Both the position numbers and the translations under genes were made by a program. The notes below the pieces were generated by a model. The model ran no database searches. It worked only from the letters and a program-made list of their open reading frames with translations, and had not been told where the DNA came from. Below, piece by piece: positions 54,345-63,652 of a stretch of 64,000 bases of DNA. Origin of the DNA: Pseudooceanicola onchidii. GTDB lineage: Bacteria > Pseudomonadota > Alphaproteobacteria > Rhodobacterales > Rhodobacteraceae. Position 1 is the first letter of the stretch; every line of letters begins with the position of its first letter. The stretch is from assembly GCF_004959925.1 (NCBI RefSeq), contig NZ_SPUW01000001.1, positions 496,001 to 560,000 on the forward strand. The letters are read 5' to 3'.

Positions 54345-55034
54345 ATGCGCGCCCCCGTCTCTGTCATCATCCCGACGCTGAACGCCGCGACCACATTGCC
54401 CGGCTGCGCCGCCGCGCTGATGGAGGGGTTGGACGCGGGCCTGATCCGCGAGGTCATCGTCAGCGACGGCGGATCGACCGACGCGACCCTGTCCGTCGCC
54501 GAAAGCATCGGGGCCGAGATCGTGACCGGCCCTGCGTCGCGCGGTGGCCAGCTGCGCCGCGGCTGTGCGGCGGGGCAGGGGGCCTGGTTGCTGATCCTGC
54601 ATGCCGATACCCAGCTGGAACCCGGCTGGTCCGATGCGGTCGCCGACCACCTGTCGCACGGCACGCCCGCCACCTTCCGGCTCGCCTACGACGCCCGTGG
54701 CATGGGTCCGCGCGTTACGGCCGCCTGGGCGAACCTGCGCACGCGGATCCTCCGCTTGCCCTATGGCGATCAGGGGATGCTGATCCGGTCGGATATGCTC
54801 AAGGATCTCGGCGGTTATCCCGACATCGCGTTGATGGAGGACGTGGCCCTGGCGCGTCGCCTGCCGGCGCTGAACGTGCTGGACGCTACCGCCCGAACAA
54901 GCTTTGCCAGATACGCCGCGGAAGGCTGGCTGCGCCGAGGGGCACGGAACCTGATCCTTCTGCTGCGCTACCTGACCGGGTCCGACCCGCACGTTCTAGC
55001 GCAAGCTTATCGGCGGTCATCCCGTCGGTCTTGA
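54345..55034 (+). CDS. Glycosyltransferase family 2, TIGR04283 type
   Basis: 229 residues. The GT-A fold starts VSVIIPTLNAATTLPGC and continues EVIVSDGGSTDAT (aspartates near 45-50); HADTQLEPGW holds the DxD-like metal motif, and RLPYGDQGMLIRSDM and GGYPDIALMEDVALARRL are typical of the TIGR04283 branch. These enzymes are often linked to sugar transfer in arsenosugar or hopanoid pathways, but the acceptor here is unknown. ATG 54345 begins the conserved domain. The last 149 bases overlap the opposing ABC exporter gene. Confidence 0.88.
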   Translation: MRAPVSVIIPTLNAATTLPGCAAALMEGLDAGLIREVIVSDGGSTDATLSVAESIGAEIVTGPASRGGQLRRGCAAGQGAWLLILHADTQLEPGWSDAVADHLSHGTPATFRLAYDARGMGPRVTAAWANLRTRILRLPYGDQGMLIRSDMLKDLGGYPDIALMEDVALARRLPALNVLDATARTSFARYAAEGWLRRGARNLILLLRYLTGSDPHVLAQAYRRSSRRS

Positions 55035-56781
55035 ACTGCAGGTCATGCAGCCGGGCGTAGAGCCCGCCGCGCGCCAGCAGATCCTCGTGCGGGCCTTCGT
55101 CGACGACCCGGCCGCGATCCATCACCACGATCTTGTCGGCCTCGCGCACAGTGGACAGGCGGTGCGCAATGACCACCACGGTGCGGCCATGCGACAGCCG
55201 GTCCAGCGCGTTCTGCACGACTTTCTCGGATTCCGCATCGAGGGCCGAGGTCGCTTCGTCCAGCAGCAGGATGGGCGTGTCACGCAGCAGCGCCCGCGCG
55301 ATCGCCACCCGCTGTCGCTGACCGCCGGACAGGGCGGACCCGCGCGGACCGACAGGCGTGTCGAGGCCCGCGGGCAGCTTGTCGAGGAAATCGGCCACAT
55401 GCGCGGCCTTCAACACCTCGTCCAGCTTTTCCTCGGACACATCCGTGCGCCCCAGCAGGATGTTCTCGCGCAGCGTTTCGTCAAACAGTGCCGCGTCCTG
55501 GCTGACGACCGAAATCAGCCCGCGCAGGTCTTCAAGCGCCATCTCGCGCACCGACACGCCGCCGATCTCGACCCGGCCCGCCTGCGGATCGACCAGACGC
55601 GCCAGCAGGTTGAACACCGTCGACTTGCCCGCCCCCGAGGCACCGACCAGCGCCGTCGTCTCGCCCGCCTTCGCTTCAAGCGTCAGACCGTGCAGCACCT
55701 GGGTGTCACCATAGCTCAGGTCCACGTCGCGCAACGCCACGCCGGGCATGCCCCGGGGCCCGGCGACCGGGTTGGCCGGGGACAGGATGGTGGGCTTCGC
55801 ATCCATCAGCTCGCGCACCCGCTCCATCGCGGCGGCTGCGATCTGCCAGACGCCCGACACGGCGCCCAGACGGCGCAGCGGTTCAAAGGCAAAGCCGATG
55901 GCGGTGAAGAAGGCCATGAATTCGCCCACGGTCTTCTCGCCCGAGATGATTTCCTGCCCGCCGAAGATCAGGACGCCCAGGAACCCGATGCCCGCCATCG
56001 CGTCGATCAGCGCCGGGATCGCGGCGGTGCCGGTGATCGCACGGATTTCGGCCCGGACCAGATCCTGGGTCAGCGCGCCATAGCGGTCGGCCTGATAGCG
56101 TTCCAGCCGGTTCAGCTTGACCGGGACGATGCCGTGGAACACCTCGTCCAGCCGGGTGGCAAGCTTCGCCCCCAGATCCCGCGCCTCGCGCGACCGGCGG
56201 CGCACGAACCGCTGTACCACGACCGAAGGCAGCACCAGAAGCGGCGCACCGATCAGCGCCACCAGCGTCCAGCGCCAATCGACGGACACGGCCACGCTCA
56301 TCAGGATCACAAGCGCGACGGCATCGCGCCCGGCGCCCGTCAGCACAGCGTTCCAGACATCGTTGATCGAACTGACGTCGCCCTGCACTCGCTGGATCAG
56401 GAAGCCCGGCGGATGGGTCTGGTGAAAGACCCCGTCCTGCCGCATCAGCCGCGACAGCAGATCGATCCGCATATCGGCCGAGGACCGCTGCGAAATCCGC
56501 GCCAGGATGACCTTTTGCATGATCGAGGCCAGCGCCCGGCCAAAGAAGATCCCCAGGATCGCGCCGCCGACCCAGCCAAGGGCACCGGTGTTGCCCTGGA
56601 TGAAGACCTCGTCGAACATCGGCTTCATGATCCACGACAGCGCACCCAGCATCGAGCCTTCCAGCGCCATGAAGAACAGCGCCGCCAGCAGCAGCCAGAT
56701 GTGCTTGTGCAGATAGCCGCGCCAGAGCCAGCGGATCAGGCTCAGCCCCTCGTCCGAGCGCGGAGAGGGCGCGCCGCTCAT
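54886..56781 (-). CDS. MsbA-like ABC exporter (permease-ATPase fusion)
   Basis: 631 residues. The N-terminal membrane domain has six spans (about 20-330), and the C-terminal nucleotide-binding domain has Walker A GASGAGKST, signature LSGGQRQRVAIARAL and Walker B ILLLDEATSALD, followed by the switch His in AHRLSTV. Related half-transporters export lipids, glycans or peptides as dimers. The last 40 residues or so after LHDLQFKTDG extend beyond the usual end and overlap the glycosyltransferase on the opposite strand. It starts two codons inside the stop region of the phosphatase gene. Confidence 0.93.
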   Translation of the reverse strand: MSGAPSPRSDEGLSLIRWLWRGYLHKHIWLLLAALFFMALEGSMLGALSWIMKPMFDEVFIQGNTGALGWVGGAILGIFFGRALASIMQKVILARISQRSSADMRIDLLSRLMRQDGVFHQTHPPGFLIQRVQGDVSSINDVWNAVLTGAGRDAVALVILMSVAVSVDWRWTLVALIGAPLLVLPSVVVQRFVRRRSREARDLGAKLATRLDEVFHGIVPVKLNRLERYQADRYGALTQDLVRAEIRAITGTAAIPALIDAMAGIGFLGVLIFGGQEIISGEKTVGEFMAFFTAIGFAFEPLRRLGAVSGVWQIAAAAMERVRELMDAKPTILSPANPVAGPRGMPGVALRDVDLSYGDTQVLHGLTLEAKAGETTALVGASGAGKSTVFNLLARLVDPQAGRVEIGGVSVREMALEDLRGLISVVSQDAALFDETLRENILLGRTDVSEEKLDEVLKAAHVADFLDKLPAGLDTPVGPRGSALSGGQRQRVAIARALLRDTPILLLDEATSALDAESEKVVQNALDRLSHGRTVVVIAHRLSTVREADKIVVMDRGRVVDEGPHEDLLARGGLYARLHDLQFKTDGMTADKLALERAGRTRSGSAAEGSGSVPLGAASLPRRIWQSLFGR

Positions 56782-57458
56782 CGCCGCCCCCGCTGCGCTT
56801 CATAGGCGCGCTGAAGCTCCATGTGGTCGTATTCGGTGGCGATCCAGTCCTCGAACCCGATGCCGGTTTCGGCCTGCCGGGCGGCATAGACGTCGAGGAT
56901 GTAGTCAAGGATGCCGGTCTTGCTCCACTTCAGGTGGACGTATTTGACCGACAGCATCCGGCGCGCCTCGGCCACGGGGCGGCCTTCGATCACCATCAGG
57001 TAGATCGCGCTGGCAAACCCGGCGCGGTCGGCGCCCGATTTGCAGTGCATGACAAAGGGTTTCTCGATCGTCCGGAAGGCCGTGATCACATCGAGGATAT
57101 CCTGACGCGGCGCCGCGTGACGGGCCTGCAGGTTGCAGTCCACCAGCGTCAGGCCCAGTGCCGCACAGCTTTCCTGTTCGACAAGGTAATGCGCCGCCCC
57201 GCCGGCCCCCCGCAGGTTGAGGACCGATTTGATCCCCATGGCCTTCATCTTTTCGAACCGTTCGTGCGTCGGATGGTTCGATCTGTAGACGCCCGGCGCG
57301 ATCGGGTAGAAGTTCGTCCAGATCTTGCGCAGCACGGCGTGGTCGAACCAGAGGTTGTAGATATGCGCCCGCCGCCGGTTTTCCGGCGTCGACAGATCGA
57401 CATTGTAGGAGGCCCGCAGGTTGCGTTCCCATTCCTGTATCCGTGCGATCAGGCTCAT
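56778..57458 (-). CDS. Dual-specificity/tyrosine phosphatase family protein
   Basis: 226 residues. The P-loop CX5R appears as C139-KSGADR-R145 in VMHCKSGADRAGFAS, and NLRGAGG precedes it as the general-acid region. The N-terminus is SLIARIQEWERNLRASYNVD, a roseobacter-type leader. Likely a cytosolic phosphatase, possibly for lipid or protein phosphates in envelope biogenesis, given the ABC exporter behind it. ATG 57458 follows GAGGTGAC; a longer start at 57491 is open. It overlaps the exporter by four bases. Confidence 0.88.
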   Translation of the reverse strand: MSLIARIQEWERNLRASYNVDLSTPENRRRAHIYNLWFDHAVLRKIWTNFYPIAPGVYRSNHPTHERFEKMKAMGIKSVLNLRGAGGAAHYLVEQESCAALGLTLVDCNLQARHAAPRQDILDVITAFRTIEKPFVMHCKSGADRAGFASAIYLMVIEGRPVAEARRMLSVKYVHLKWSKTGILDYILDVYAARQAETGIGFEDWIATEYDHMELQRAYEAQRGRR

Positions 57459-57540
57459 GTCACCTCGGGTCAGTGTTACGGTTCGCCCCATTTAGGCGAC
57501 CGGGCGGGGGCAGGCAAGCAAGCGTGGCGGAAACGACACG

Positions 57541-58656
57541 TCACGCCGGCACCCTTTGCGCCACATCGGCGGCGATGGCCTGCGCCTCAAGCCCGCTGGT
57601 GCGCAGCTGGCCGTCCGCGGTGGCGCGGAAGGAACAGAAGTAGAGGCCCGGCACCGACGTGGGCACGCCGCTGACCTTGGGTCGCCCCAGATGGTCCAGC
57701 GCCGCGCACGTGTCGCCCAGGATCGGCCGCAGGTCGACCGCATAGCCGGTGGCGGCGATCACCGCGTCGAACTCGGCCACCGTGCCGTCGCTGAAACAGA
57801 CCTCGCGGCCCTCGACGGCGGCGACACCGGGCCGCGTCGCGATCAGCCCGTCGCGGATCGCGCCAAGGGTGCCGACGTCGATCAGCGGGATGCGCCCGTC
57901 CTCGGCCACCATGGTGGCGGGGCCTTTCGCGTAAGGGGTCAGACCGTAATCACCGGGCCGCCCGACGTACATCCGCAGGACTGGCGCGGTCAGCCGGTCG
58001 GCCATGCGGGGCCCCAGCACTTTCGACAACGTCCCGAACGAGGTGATGGGCTGTCCCAGGATTTCCTTCGGCAGGATCTGCACCGGCCCGCGCACCGACA
58101 GCGCCACCGTCACCCCCGCCCGCGCCAGATCAAGCGATATGTCGCCCCCCGAATTGCCGAAGCCCACGACCAGGACGCGCTGTCCGGCGAAGGCCGCGGG
58201 GTTGCGGTAGTCCGACGAATGCAGCACCGGTCCGTCAAAGGCCCCGGCCCAGTCCGGCAGGCGCGGGGTGCCGTTCAACCCGGTGCAGACGACCAGCGCC
58301 TCGGCCTCCTCCTCGCCGCCGGTGTGGCTGACGCGCCAGATCGCGCCGTCGTGCCGGGCGCCGGTCACCTCGCAGCCCAATTTCGGGGCAAGTCCCTTGG
58401 CGCGGGCATAGTCTTCGAGATAAGTGATCACCTCGGCCCGGTCGGGGTACCGGCTGGCCGTCGCGGGAAAGGGCATCCCCGGCAGGCCCGACCGCCCCCG
58501 TACGGTGTGCAGCCGCAGGCAATCGTAATGCCCCCTCCAGGACGCCCCGATACTGTCTGCACGCTCAAGTATGATGGGCGTGACGCCCGCATCCTTCAGG
58601 CAGGCGGCTACGGCCAGCCCGGTCGGACCGGCGCCGATCACGATGGTTCTTGTCAC
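57541..58656 (-). CDS. Flavin-containing monooxygenase-like oxidoreductase
   Basis: 371 residues. The FAD motif is IVIGAGPTGLAVAACLKDAG (about 5-24), the NADPH motif is LVVGFGNSGGDISLDLARAG (about 160-180), and ATGY appears near the end (VIAATGYAVDL). Architecture matches class B flavin monooxygenases or YUC-like oxidoreductases, which hydroxylate amines or sulfides using NADPH; the substrate is unknown. GTG 58656 follows GAGGAG; an ATG at 58689 would add eleven residues. Divergent from the next aminotransferase. Confidence 0.88.
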   Translation of the reverse strand: MTRTIVIGAGPTGLAVAACLKDAGVTPIILERADSIGASWRGHYDCLRLHTVRGRSGLPGMPFPATASRYPDRAEVITYLEDYARAKGLAPKLGCEVTGARHDGAIWRVSHTGGEEEAEALVVCTGLNGTPRLPDWAGAFDGPVLHSSDYRNPAAFAGQRVLVVGFGNSGGDISLDLARAGVTVALSVRGPVQILPKEILGQPITSFGTLSKVLGPRMADRLTAPVLRMYVGRPGDYGLTPYAKGPATMVAEDGRIPLIDVGTLGAIRDGLIATRPGVAAVEGREVCFSDGTVAEFDAVIAATGYAVDLRPILGDTCAALDHLGRPKVSGVPTSVPGLYFCSFRATADGQLRTSGLEAQAIAADVAQRVPA

Positions 58657-58810
58657 TGCTCGATCTCCTCTTCCCGGACAAAGAGTCACATCCGCCGCCC
58701 GATCATGTCAATCCGTGCACAAAGCCGTAACGAGAATTCATGAGACCCCGGATTGACCCCGCCGGTACCGCCGCTAACACTTTGCCAATTCACGATCCGA
58801 CAGGTGCCAG

Positions 58811-60010
58811 ATGACCCTAGCCGCAGGCCGCCCCTACCTTGCCATTCCCGGACCTTCCGTCATGCCCGACGCCGTGCTGGCGGCCATGCACCAGCCCGCG
58901 CCGAACATCTACGAAGGTGACATCGTCGCGATGATGCAGGGCATGGTGCCCGACCTGAAGAAGGTCGCGATGACCGAGGCCAAGGTTGCGATCTACATCG
59001 CCAACGGCCACGGCGCATGGGAGGCATCGCTGTCCAACATCGCGGCCGAGGGCGACAAGGTCCTGGTCTGCGTCACCGGGCGCTTTGGCCACGGCTGGGC
59101 AGACATGGCCGAAGGGCTGGGGATCATCGCCGACAAGATCGACTTCGGCACCAAGGACGGCATCGACGCCGCGCGGCTGGAAGAGGCCCTGCGCGCCGAC
59201 ACCGCACATGAATACAAGGCGGTCCTGTTCAGCCACGTCGACACCGCGACCTCGCTTCTGAACGATCCGCGCCCGCTGCGCGCCGCGATGGATGCCGCCG
59301 GGCATCCCGCACTGCTGATGGCCGATTGCATCGCCTCCATGGGGTGCGAGGAATTTCGCATGGATGCCTGGGGCGTCGACATCGCCGTGACCGGCAGCCA
59401 GAAGGGCCTGATGGTGCCGCCGGGCCTGTCGTTCGTCTTTGTCAGCCCCAAGGCCGAAGCGGCCCGCAAGGCCATGACCCGCGTGTCGCGCTACTGGGAC
59501 TGGACCAACCGGATCGATCCGGCTGCCTTCTACCAGTTCTTCGGCGGCACCGCCCCGACGCATCACCTGTTCGGGCTGCGGGCCTCGCTCGACATCCTGC
59601 ACGCCGAGGGGATGGAGCAGGTCTGGAAACGCCACGACACGCTGGCCCGCGCGATCTGGGCCGCCTGCGAGGCCTGGGGCGCCGACAACGGCGCGCTGCG
59701 GATGAACGTGGCGGACCCTGCTAAGCGCAGCCATGCGGTCACCGCACTTGGCCTTGGCCAGCGCAACGGCGCGGCGCTGCGGCAGTGGGTGGCGCAAAGC
59801 GCCGGCGTGACGCTTGGCATCGGGCTGGGCATGGAAACCAAGGAAGATCCCAAGGGCGAAGGCTTTTTCCGGATCGGTCACATGGGCCACCTGAACGCGC
59901 ACATGGTGCTGGGGATGCTTGGCACGCTCGAAGCAGGGATGCAGGCGATCGGCGTCCATCATGGCCCCGGCGCGCTGGAAGCGGCGGCCCGCATCATCGC
60001 CAAGGCCTAA
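58811..60010 (+). CDS. PLP aminotransferase (serine-glyoxylate/alanine-glyoxylate type)
   Basis: 399 residues, class V aminotransferase fold. The N-terminal IPGPSVMPDAVLAAM is typical of alanine-glyoxylate aminotransferases, and the PLP lysine lies in VTGSQKGLMVPPGL (about 194-207). It resembles the SgaA group of the serine cycle and photorespiration-like glycine/serine metabolism. The start ATG is preceded by GACAGGTG. Stands alone on the plus strand, converging on a small membrane gene whose stop it overlaps by four bases. Confidence 0.9.
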   Translation: MTLAAGRPYLAIPGPSVMPDAVLAAMHQPAPNIYEGDIVAMMQGMVPDLKKVAMTEAKVAIYIANGHGAWEASLSNIAAEGDKVLVCVTGRFGHGWADMAEGLGIIADKIDFGTKDGIDAARLEEALRADTAHEYKAVLFSHVDTATSLLNDPRPLRAAMDAAGHPALLMADCIASMGCEEFRMDAWGVDIAVTGSQKGLMVPPGLSFVFVSPKAEAARKAMTRVSRYWDWTNRIDPAAFYQFFGGTAPTHHLFGLRASLDILHAEGMEQVWKRHDTLARAIWAACEAWGADNGALRMNVADPAKRSHAVTALGLGQRNGAALRQWVAQSAGVTLGIGLGMETKEDPKGEGFFRIGHMGHLNAHMVLGMLGTLEAGMQAIGVHHGPGALEAAARIIAKA

Positions 60011-60174
60011 CGTCGCAGCCGGTCGATCCCGAGGTTCAGAAGCCAGCCGGTGGCCATCACCGCCGGCAGGCCGAACAGCGCCCAGATCACGCCGAAGATC
60101 CACAGCAGGTTCACCAGCCCCATGACAAGCGCGGGGGTGGTGTAATCGGGGGCAGCGGGGCGGGTGTCTCTCAT
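60007..60174 (-). CDS. Small membrane protein, unknown
   Basis: 55 residues. A polar N-terminus (MRDTRPAAPDYTTP) precedes a hydrophobic segment ALVMGLVNLLWIFGVIWALFGLPAVMATGWLLNLGIDRL, one or two membrane spans. No family is recognised; small proteins of similar pattern occur in Rhodobacterales. In-frame ATGs at 60177 and upstream (60210) are alternatives. Its end overlaps the end of the aminotransferase gene. Confidence 0.65.
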   Translation of the reverse strand: MRDTRPAAPDYTTPALVMGLVNLLWIFGVIWALFGLPAVMATGWLLNLGIDRLRR

Positions 60175-60276
60175 CATGCGGTCCGGGCAGGTCTTCCGGA
60201 AAGATAGCATGACACCTGCGCCGGCCCACTGCCGGGCGGTCGAATTTTTCCGGGCCGCGCGTCCGGCGCCGCCGGG

Positions 60277-61386
60277 CTAGACCGCCGTGCGTGCCTCTGC
60301 CAACGCGGCGGGCAGCTCTGCCTCAAGCACCGCCAGATCCTCGGCCCGGCCACAGCTGATCCGGATGCAGCGATCCTCGGGCGCGACGAAGGGCATCCGC
60401 ACGAAGACGCCGCGCGCACCAAGCGCCTTGACCACCGCCCGCGCCAGATCGCCGGTGCCGCCGCAGTCGACCGTCACGAAATTCGTGGCCGAGGGCAGGG
60501 CGGTCAACCCGTTGGCCGCCGCGATCCGGGTGATCCCGGCCCGTGCGGTTTCGACCTGCGCCAGCACTTGGGCGAGGTAATCCTGATCCTCCAGCGCCGC
60601 CAGCGCGGCGATCTGTGCCGACCGGTTCATGCCGAAGTGGTTGCGGATCTTCTCGAACGACCGGATCAGCGGCGCGGCCCCGATGGCATAGCCGACCCGC
60701 GCGCCGGCCAGCCCGTAGGCCTTTGAAAAGGTGCGCATCCGGATCACCCGGTCGTCGGTCACGTCCAGCGGCAGCACCGCGTCGTCGGGTGCGAATTCGC
60801 CGTAGGCCTCGTCCAGCACCATCAGCGTGCCGTCGCCCAGGGCGTCCAGCGCCGCCGCGATCTCGGCCCCGGACCAGTAGCTGCCCATGGGGTTGTCCGG
60901 GTTCGCCAGGTAGACCAGCTTGGCGCCGGCCTCCGTCGCCCGTGCGACCAGCGCAGGCAGATCCTCGCGATCGTCGCGAAACGGCAGCATGTCCAGCACG
61001 CCGCCATGGCCGACCACGTGATAGTTGAACGTCGGATAGGCCCCGGCCGAGGTCACGACCGTATCGCCCGGCTCGACCACCAACCGCACCAGATAGCCCA
61101 GCAGGCCGTCGATGCCTTCGCCGACCACGATGTTGTCCGGCCCGACCCCGTGATGTGCCGCCAGCGCATGGCGCAGGTCATGGCTGGTGCTGTCGCCGTA
61201 TTTCCAGATCTCGGCATCCGCGTCGCGCATCGCCGCCAACGCCTTCGGGCTGGGACCAAACACGGATTCATTCGCGCCAAGCCGCGCGGCAAAGGGCGCC
61301 CCACGGTCGCGTTCCTGCGTCTCGGGCCCGACGAAGGGCACGGTCGCGGGCAGGCTGTCGACAAGCTTGGTGTAACGCGGCGGCAT
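60277..61386 (-). CDS. PLP aminotransferase, histidinol-phosphate-aminotransferase-like
   Basis: 369 residues, fold type I class II. ANESVFGPSPKALAAM lies near the N-terminus, followed by GEGIDGLLGYLVR and LANPDNPMGSYW; the PLP lysine is in RTFSKAYGLAGARVGYAIG (about 218-236), and RISCGRAEDL lies near the C-terminus. These enzymes use histidinol phosphate or aromatic/2-oxo acids. Absence of other his genes suggests a general aminotransferase rather than the main HisC. ATG 61386 follows GGGAGATG. Divergent from the crotonase. Confidence 0.89.
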   Translation of the reverse strand: MPPRYTKLVDSLPATVPFVGPETQERDRGAPFAARLGANESVFGPSPKALAAMRDADAEIWKYGDSTSHDLRHALAAHHGVGPDNIVVGEGIDGLLGYLVRLVVEPGDTVVTSAGAYPTFNYHVVGHGGVLDMLPFRDDREDLPALVARATEAGAKLVYLANPDNPMGSYWSGAEIAAALDALGDGTLMVLDEAYGEFAPDDAVLPLDVTDDRVIRMRTFSKAYGLAGARVGYAIGAAPLIRSFEKIRNHFGMNRSAQIAALAALEDQDYLAQVLAQVETARAGITRIAAANGLTALPSATNFVTVDCGGTGDLARAVVKALGARGVFVRMPFVAPEDRCIRISCGRAEDLAVLEAELPAALAEARTAV

Positions 61387-61504
61387 GATGCATCTCCCTA
61401 TCCTCGGGCGGAGATAACCTTGCCGCAGGTCGCGACGCAAGGTCGGGTCTGGTCAGGGCCGCAGGGGCGATGCACACTCCGCCCGAACCCGAGGGAGGAC
61501 CGAA

Positions 61505-62293
61505 ATGAGCCGAGTAACCACCGAAATCCGCGACCACGTCGCCCATGTCACGCTGACCCGCGCCGACAAGATGAACGCCGTCGACCCCGACATGGCCGAG
61601 GCCATCGTCGCGGCGGGCGAAGCGCTGATCGGCAATGATGACATCCGCGCCGTGCTTCTCTCGGCCGAGGGCCGGGCCTTCTGCGCGGGGCTTGATGTGG
61701 CGTCCTTCGGCAAGCACGCCTCGGGCGGGGATCAGACCGACCGCATCGTCGCCCGGACCCACGGCAACGCCAACCTCATGCAGCAGGTCGCCATGGTCTG
61801 GCGCCGCGTGCCGGTGCCGGTGATCGCCGCCGTTCAGGGCGTGGCCTTCGGCGCGGGCTTCCAGCTGGCGCTTGGCGCGGACGTGCGCATCGCCGCGCCC
61901 GGCACCAAGTTCGCGGTGATGGAGGCCAAGTGGGGCCTTGTGCCCGACATGGGCGGCATGGTCCTGATGCCGACGCTGATGCGGTCCGACGTGATCCGCC
62001 TGATGACCTACACTGCCGAACCGGTCAGCGCCGAAAAGGGCCTCGACTGGGGCTTCGTAACCGAGATCGCCGAAGACCCGCATGCCCGCGCGCTCGAGAT
62101 CGTGACGAACATCGCCGACAAGTCGCCCTCGGGCACACGGCTGGCCAAGGCACTGATCGAGGTCGCGGAAAGCGGCGCGTCCGAAGATGACGTGCTGATG
62201 GCGGAATCGGTCGAACAGGCCAAGCTGATCGGCGGTGCGCACCAGATCGAGATCGTGTCGGCCAACATGGCCGGTCGCAAACCCGCATTCTGA
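61505..62293 (+). CDS. Enoyl-CoA hydratase/isomerase (crotonase family)
   Basis: 262 residues. The oxyanion-hole segments are seen in AEGRAFCAGLDVASFG (about 56-71) and AAVQGVAFGAGFQLALGADVRIAAPGTKFAVMEAKWGLVPDMGG (about 111-155). The catalytic glutamates are those of VMEAKWG; the second is not obvious, so isomerase or hydratase activity remains open. Upstream GGGAGGACC is a good ribosome-binding site. No acyl-CoA dehydrogenase or thiolase is adjacent. A terminator follows. Confidence 0.9.
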   Translation: MSRVTTEIRDHVAHVTLTRADKMNAVDPDMAEAIVAAGEALIGNDDIRAVLLSAEGRAFCAGLDVASFGKHASGGDQTDRIVARTHGNANLMQQVAMVWRRVPVPVIAAVQGVAFGAGFQLALGADVRIAAPGTKFAVMEAKWGLVPDMGGMVLMPTLMRSDVIRLMTYTAEPVSAEKGLDWGFVTEIAEDPHARALEIVTNIADKSPSGTRLAKALIEVAESGASEDDVLMAESVEQAKLIGGAHQIEIVSANMAGRKPAF

Positions 62294-62348
62294 CCGCGGC
62301 GCCGAGGGCGGATCGTGAGGTCAGCTGACGGCACCGGACGTAATTACC

Positions 62349-62376
62349 AAAGGGCCGCCCGGACGGAGCGGCCCTT
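62349..62376. terminator. Terminator after the crotonase gene, GGCCGC stem
   Basis: AAAGGGCCGC pairs with GCGGCCCTT around a nine-base loop. Shares its stem core with hairpins at 63158 and 63653. Confidence 0.75.
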
Positions 62377-62509
62377 CCGCTTTGGGCCAAGTGAAACGGG
62401 CCGCCAACGGGGCGGACCGCAGCCCCGGGCCCCTCTCCGAATAATCGCTTTACTTGACCTGCGATCTATAGCTGGCTCGACGGACGCGACATTTCCGAAA
62501 GGTATTATC

Positions 62510-63136
62510 TTGGAATTTCACGTCTGGCTTGCCTTCGCCTCCGCCTCCATTGCCCTTCTGCTGATACCGGGGCCGACCGTTCTTCTGGTGCTGAGCTATG
62601 CCATCAGTCAGGGCCGACGGGTCGCACTTGCGACAGTTGCTGGCGTCGCGCTTGGTGATCTTGTCGCCATGTCGGCGTCGCTGGCCGGGCTTGGTGCCTT
62701 GGTCCTTGCGTCGTCCAAGCTGTTCATCCTGTTGAAATGGATCGGCGCCGTCTACCTCGTCTATCTCGGGATCAAGCTGTTTCGAAGCGCGCCCAGTGCG
62801 TCCCTCGGGGCGCTGGACGACGCGCCCGTGACCTCGCCCCGCAAGGTTTTCGCGCATTCCGCGGCGGTCACGGCGCTCAACCCCAAGTCCATCGTGTTTT
62901 TCATCGCCTTTGTCCCGCAGTTCATCAATCCGGACGCCGCGTTGGCGCCGCAGTTCGCGGTGCTGGTCGCAACCTTCGTCGGCTTTGCCGCGATCAACGC
63001 GCTGGCCTTTGCCCTGCTGGCCGACAAGTTGCGCCAGAAGATCGCGCGGCCGTCGGTGCTGCCCTTTCTGACACGGATGGGCGGCGGTGCCCTTGTGGCC
63101 ATGGGGGTCGCGACCGCCACGCTCCGCCGGTCCTGA
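62510..63136 (+). CDS. LysE-family amino acid exporter
   Basis: 208 residues, six membrane spans. N-terminal PGPTVLLVLSYAISQGRR (about 19-36) is diagnostic of the LysE/RhtB superfamily, and ALNPKSIVFFIAFVPQFI lies at about 124-141. It exports amino acids or related compounds. TTG 62510 is chosen as start because AAAGG lies eight bases before it, and the upstream frame reads into non-family text. The region before it contains only the crotonase terminator. Confidence 0.9.
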   Translation: MEFHVWLAFASASIALLLIPGPTVLLVLSYAISQGRRVALATVAGVALGDLVAMSASLAGLGALVLASSKLFILLKWIGAVYLVYLGIKLFRSAPSASLGALDDAPVTSPRKVFAHSAAVTALNPKSIVFFIAFVPQFINPDAALAPQFAVLVATFVGFAAINALAFALLADKLRQKIARPSVLPFLTRMGGGALVAMGVATATLRRS

Positions 63137-63157
63137 ACGCCCGCGCACCACAAAAGC

Positions 63158-63186
63158 AAAAAGCCGCCCCGGATAGAGCGGCCTTT
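63158..63186. terminator. Terminator-like hairpin after the LysE gene
   Basis: AAAAAGCCGC pairs in its GC part with GCGGC followed by CTTT. Related in sequence to the hairpins at 62349 and 63653. Confidence 0.65.
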
Positions 63187-63287
63187 CGTTGTTGTGCACA
63201 GTTGGCAAAAAAACGTGCCGATCTTGCCGAGGTATGTCGGCTTCGAGCCCTTTTTTGCCTTCAAGAACTAATCTACACACTGGAAGA

Positions 63288-63551
63288 ATGAAGCGCTTGC
63301 AGTACCAGATTAGTTCGAATGCCTTTCGCGACAGTTTGTCGGTAGAGTTGATCGACGCTGATGGAGATATCCTTGCCGAGATTTCGCGCCTCGACGGACT
63401 TAATCAATTGAAATTAAATACATTTAACAACGATATCGATCTGGCTGTCCTTGAGGAGTTCATTCTTTACGCGCGGGAAAATTTAGAGTGTTTCGAAGAC
63501 GGTTCGCCGCTGTCGGAGGCGCGGACTACTCAGTATATCTCGCATCGCTGA
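63288..63551 (+). CDS. AT-rich orphan small protein, unknown
   Basis: 87 residues from ATG 63288, beginning MKRLQYQISSNAFRDSLSVEL and containing GDILAEISRLDGLNQLKLNTFNNDIDLAVLEEFILYA. No family is recognised. Codons are clearly AT-richer than in neighbours (many AAT, TTA, ATA), and no good ribosome-binding site is visible. It lies between two terminator-like hairpins. It could be a recently acquired gene or an orphan; coding status is moderately supported by its length without interruption. Confidence 0.55.
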   Translation: MKRLQYQISSNAFRDSLSVELIDADGDILAEISRLDGLNQLKLNTFNNDIDLAVLEEFILYARENLECFEDGSPLSEARTTQYISHR

Positions 63552-63652
63552 GCGGCAGCGTTGTCCGCGGACCCGCCTCTCCCAATACGCACGATCGGAA
63601 ACTCCGACTGATTTCTGAGAAGCCGCCCGAAAGAACATACATCAATTCATGC

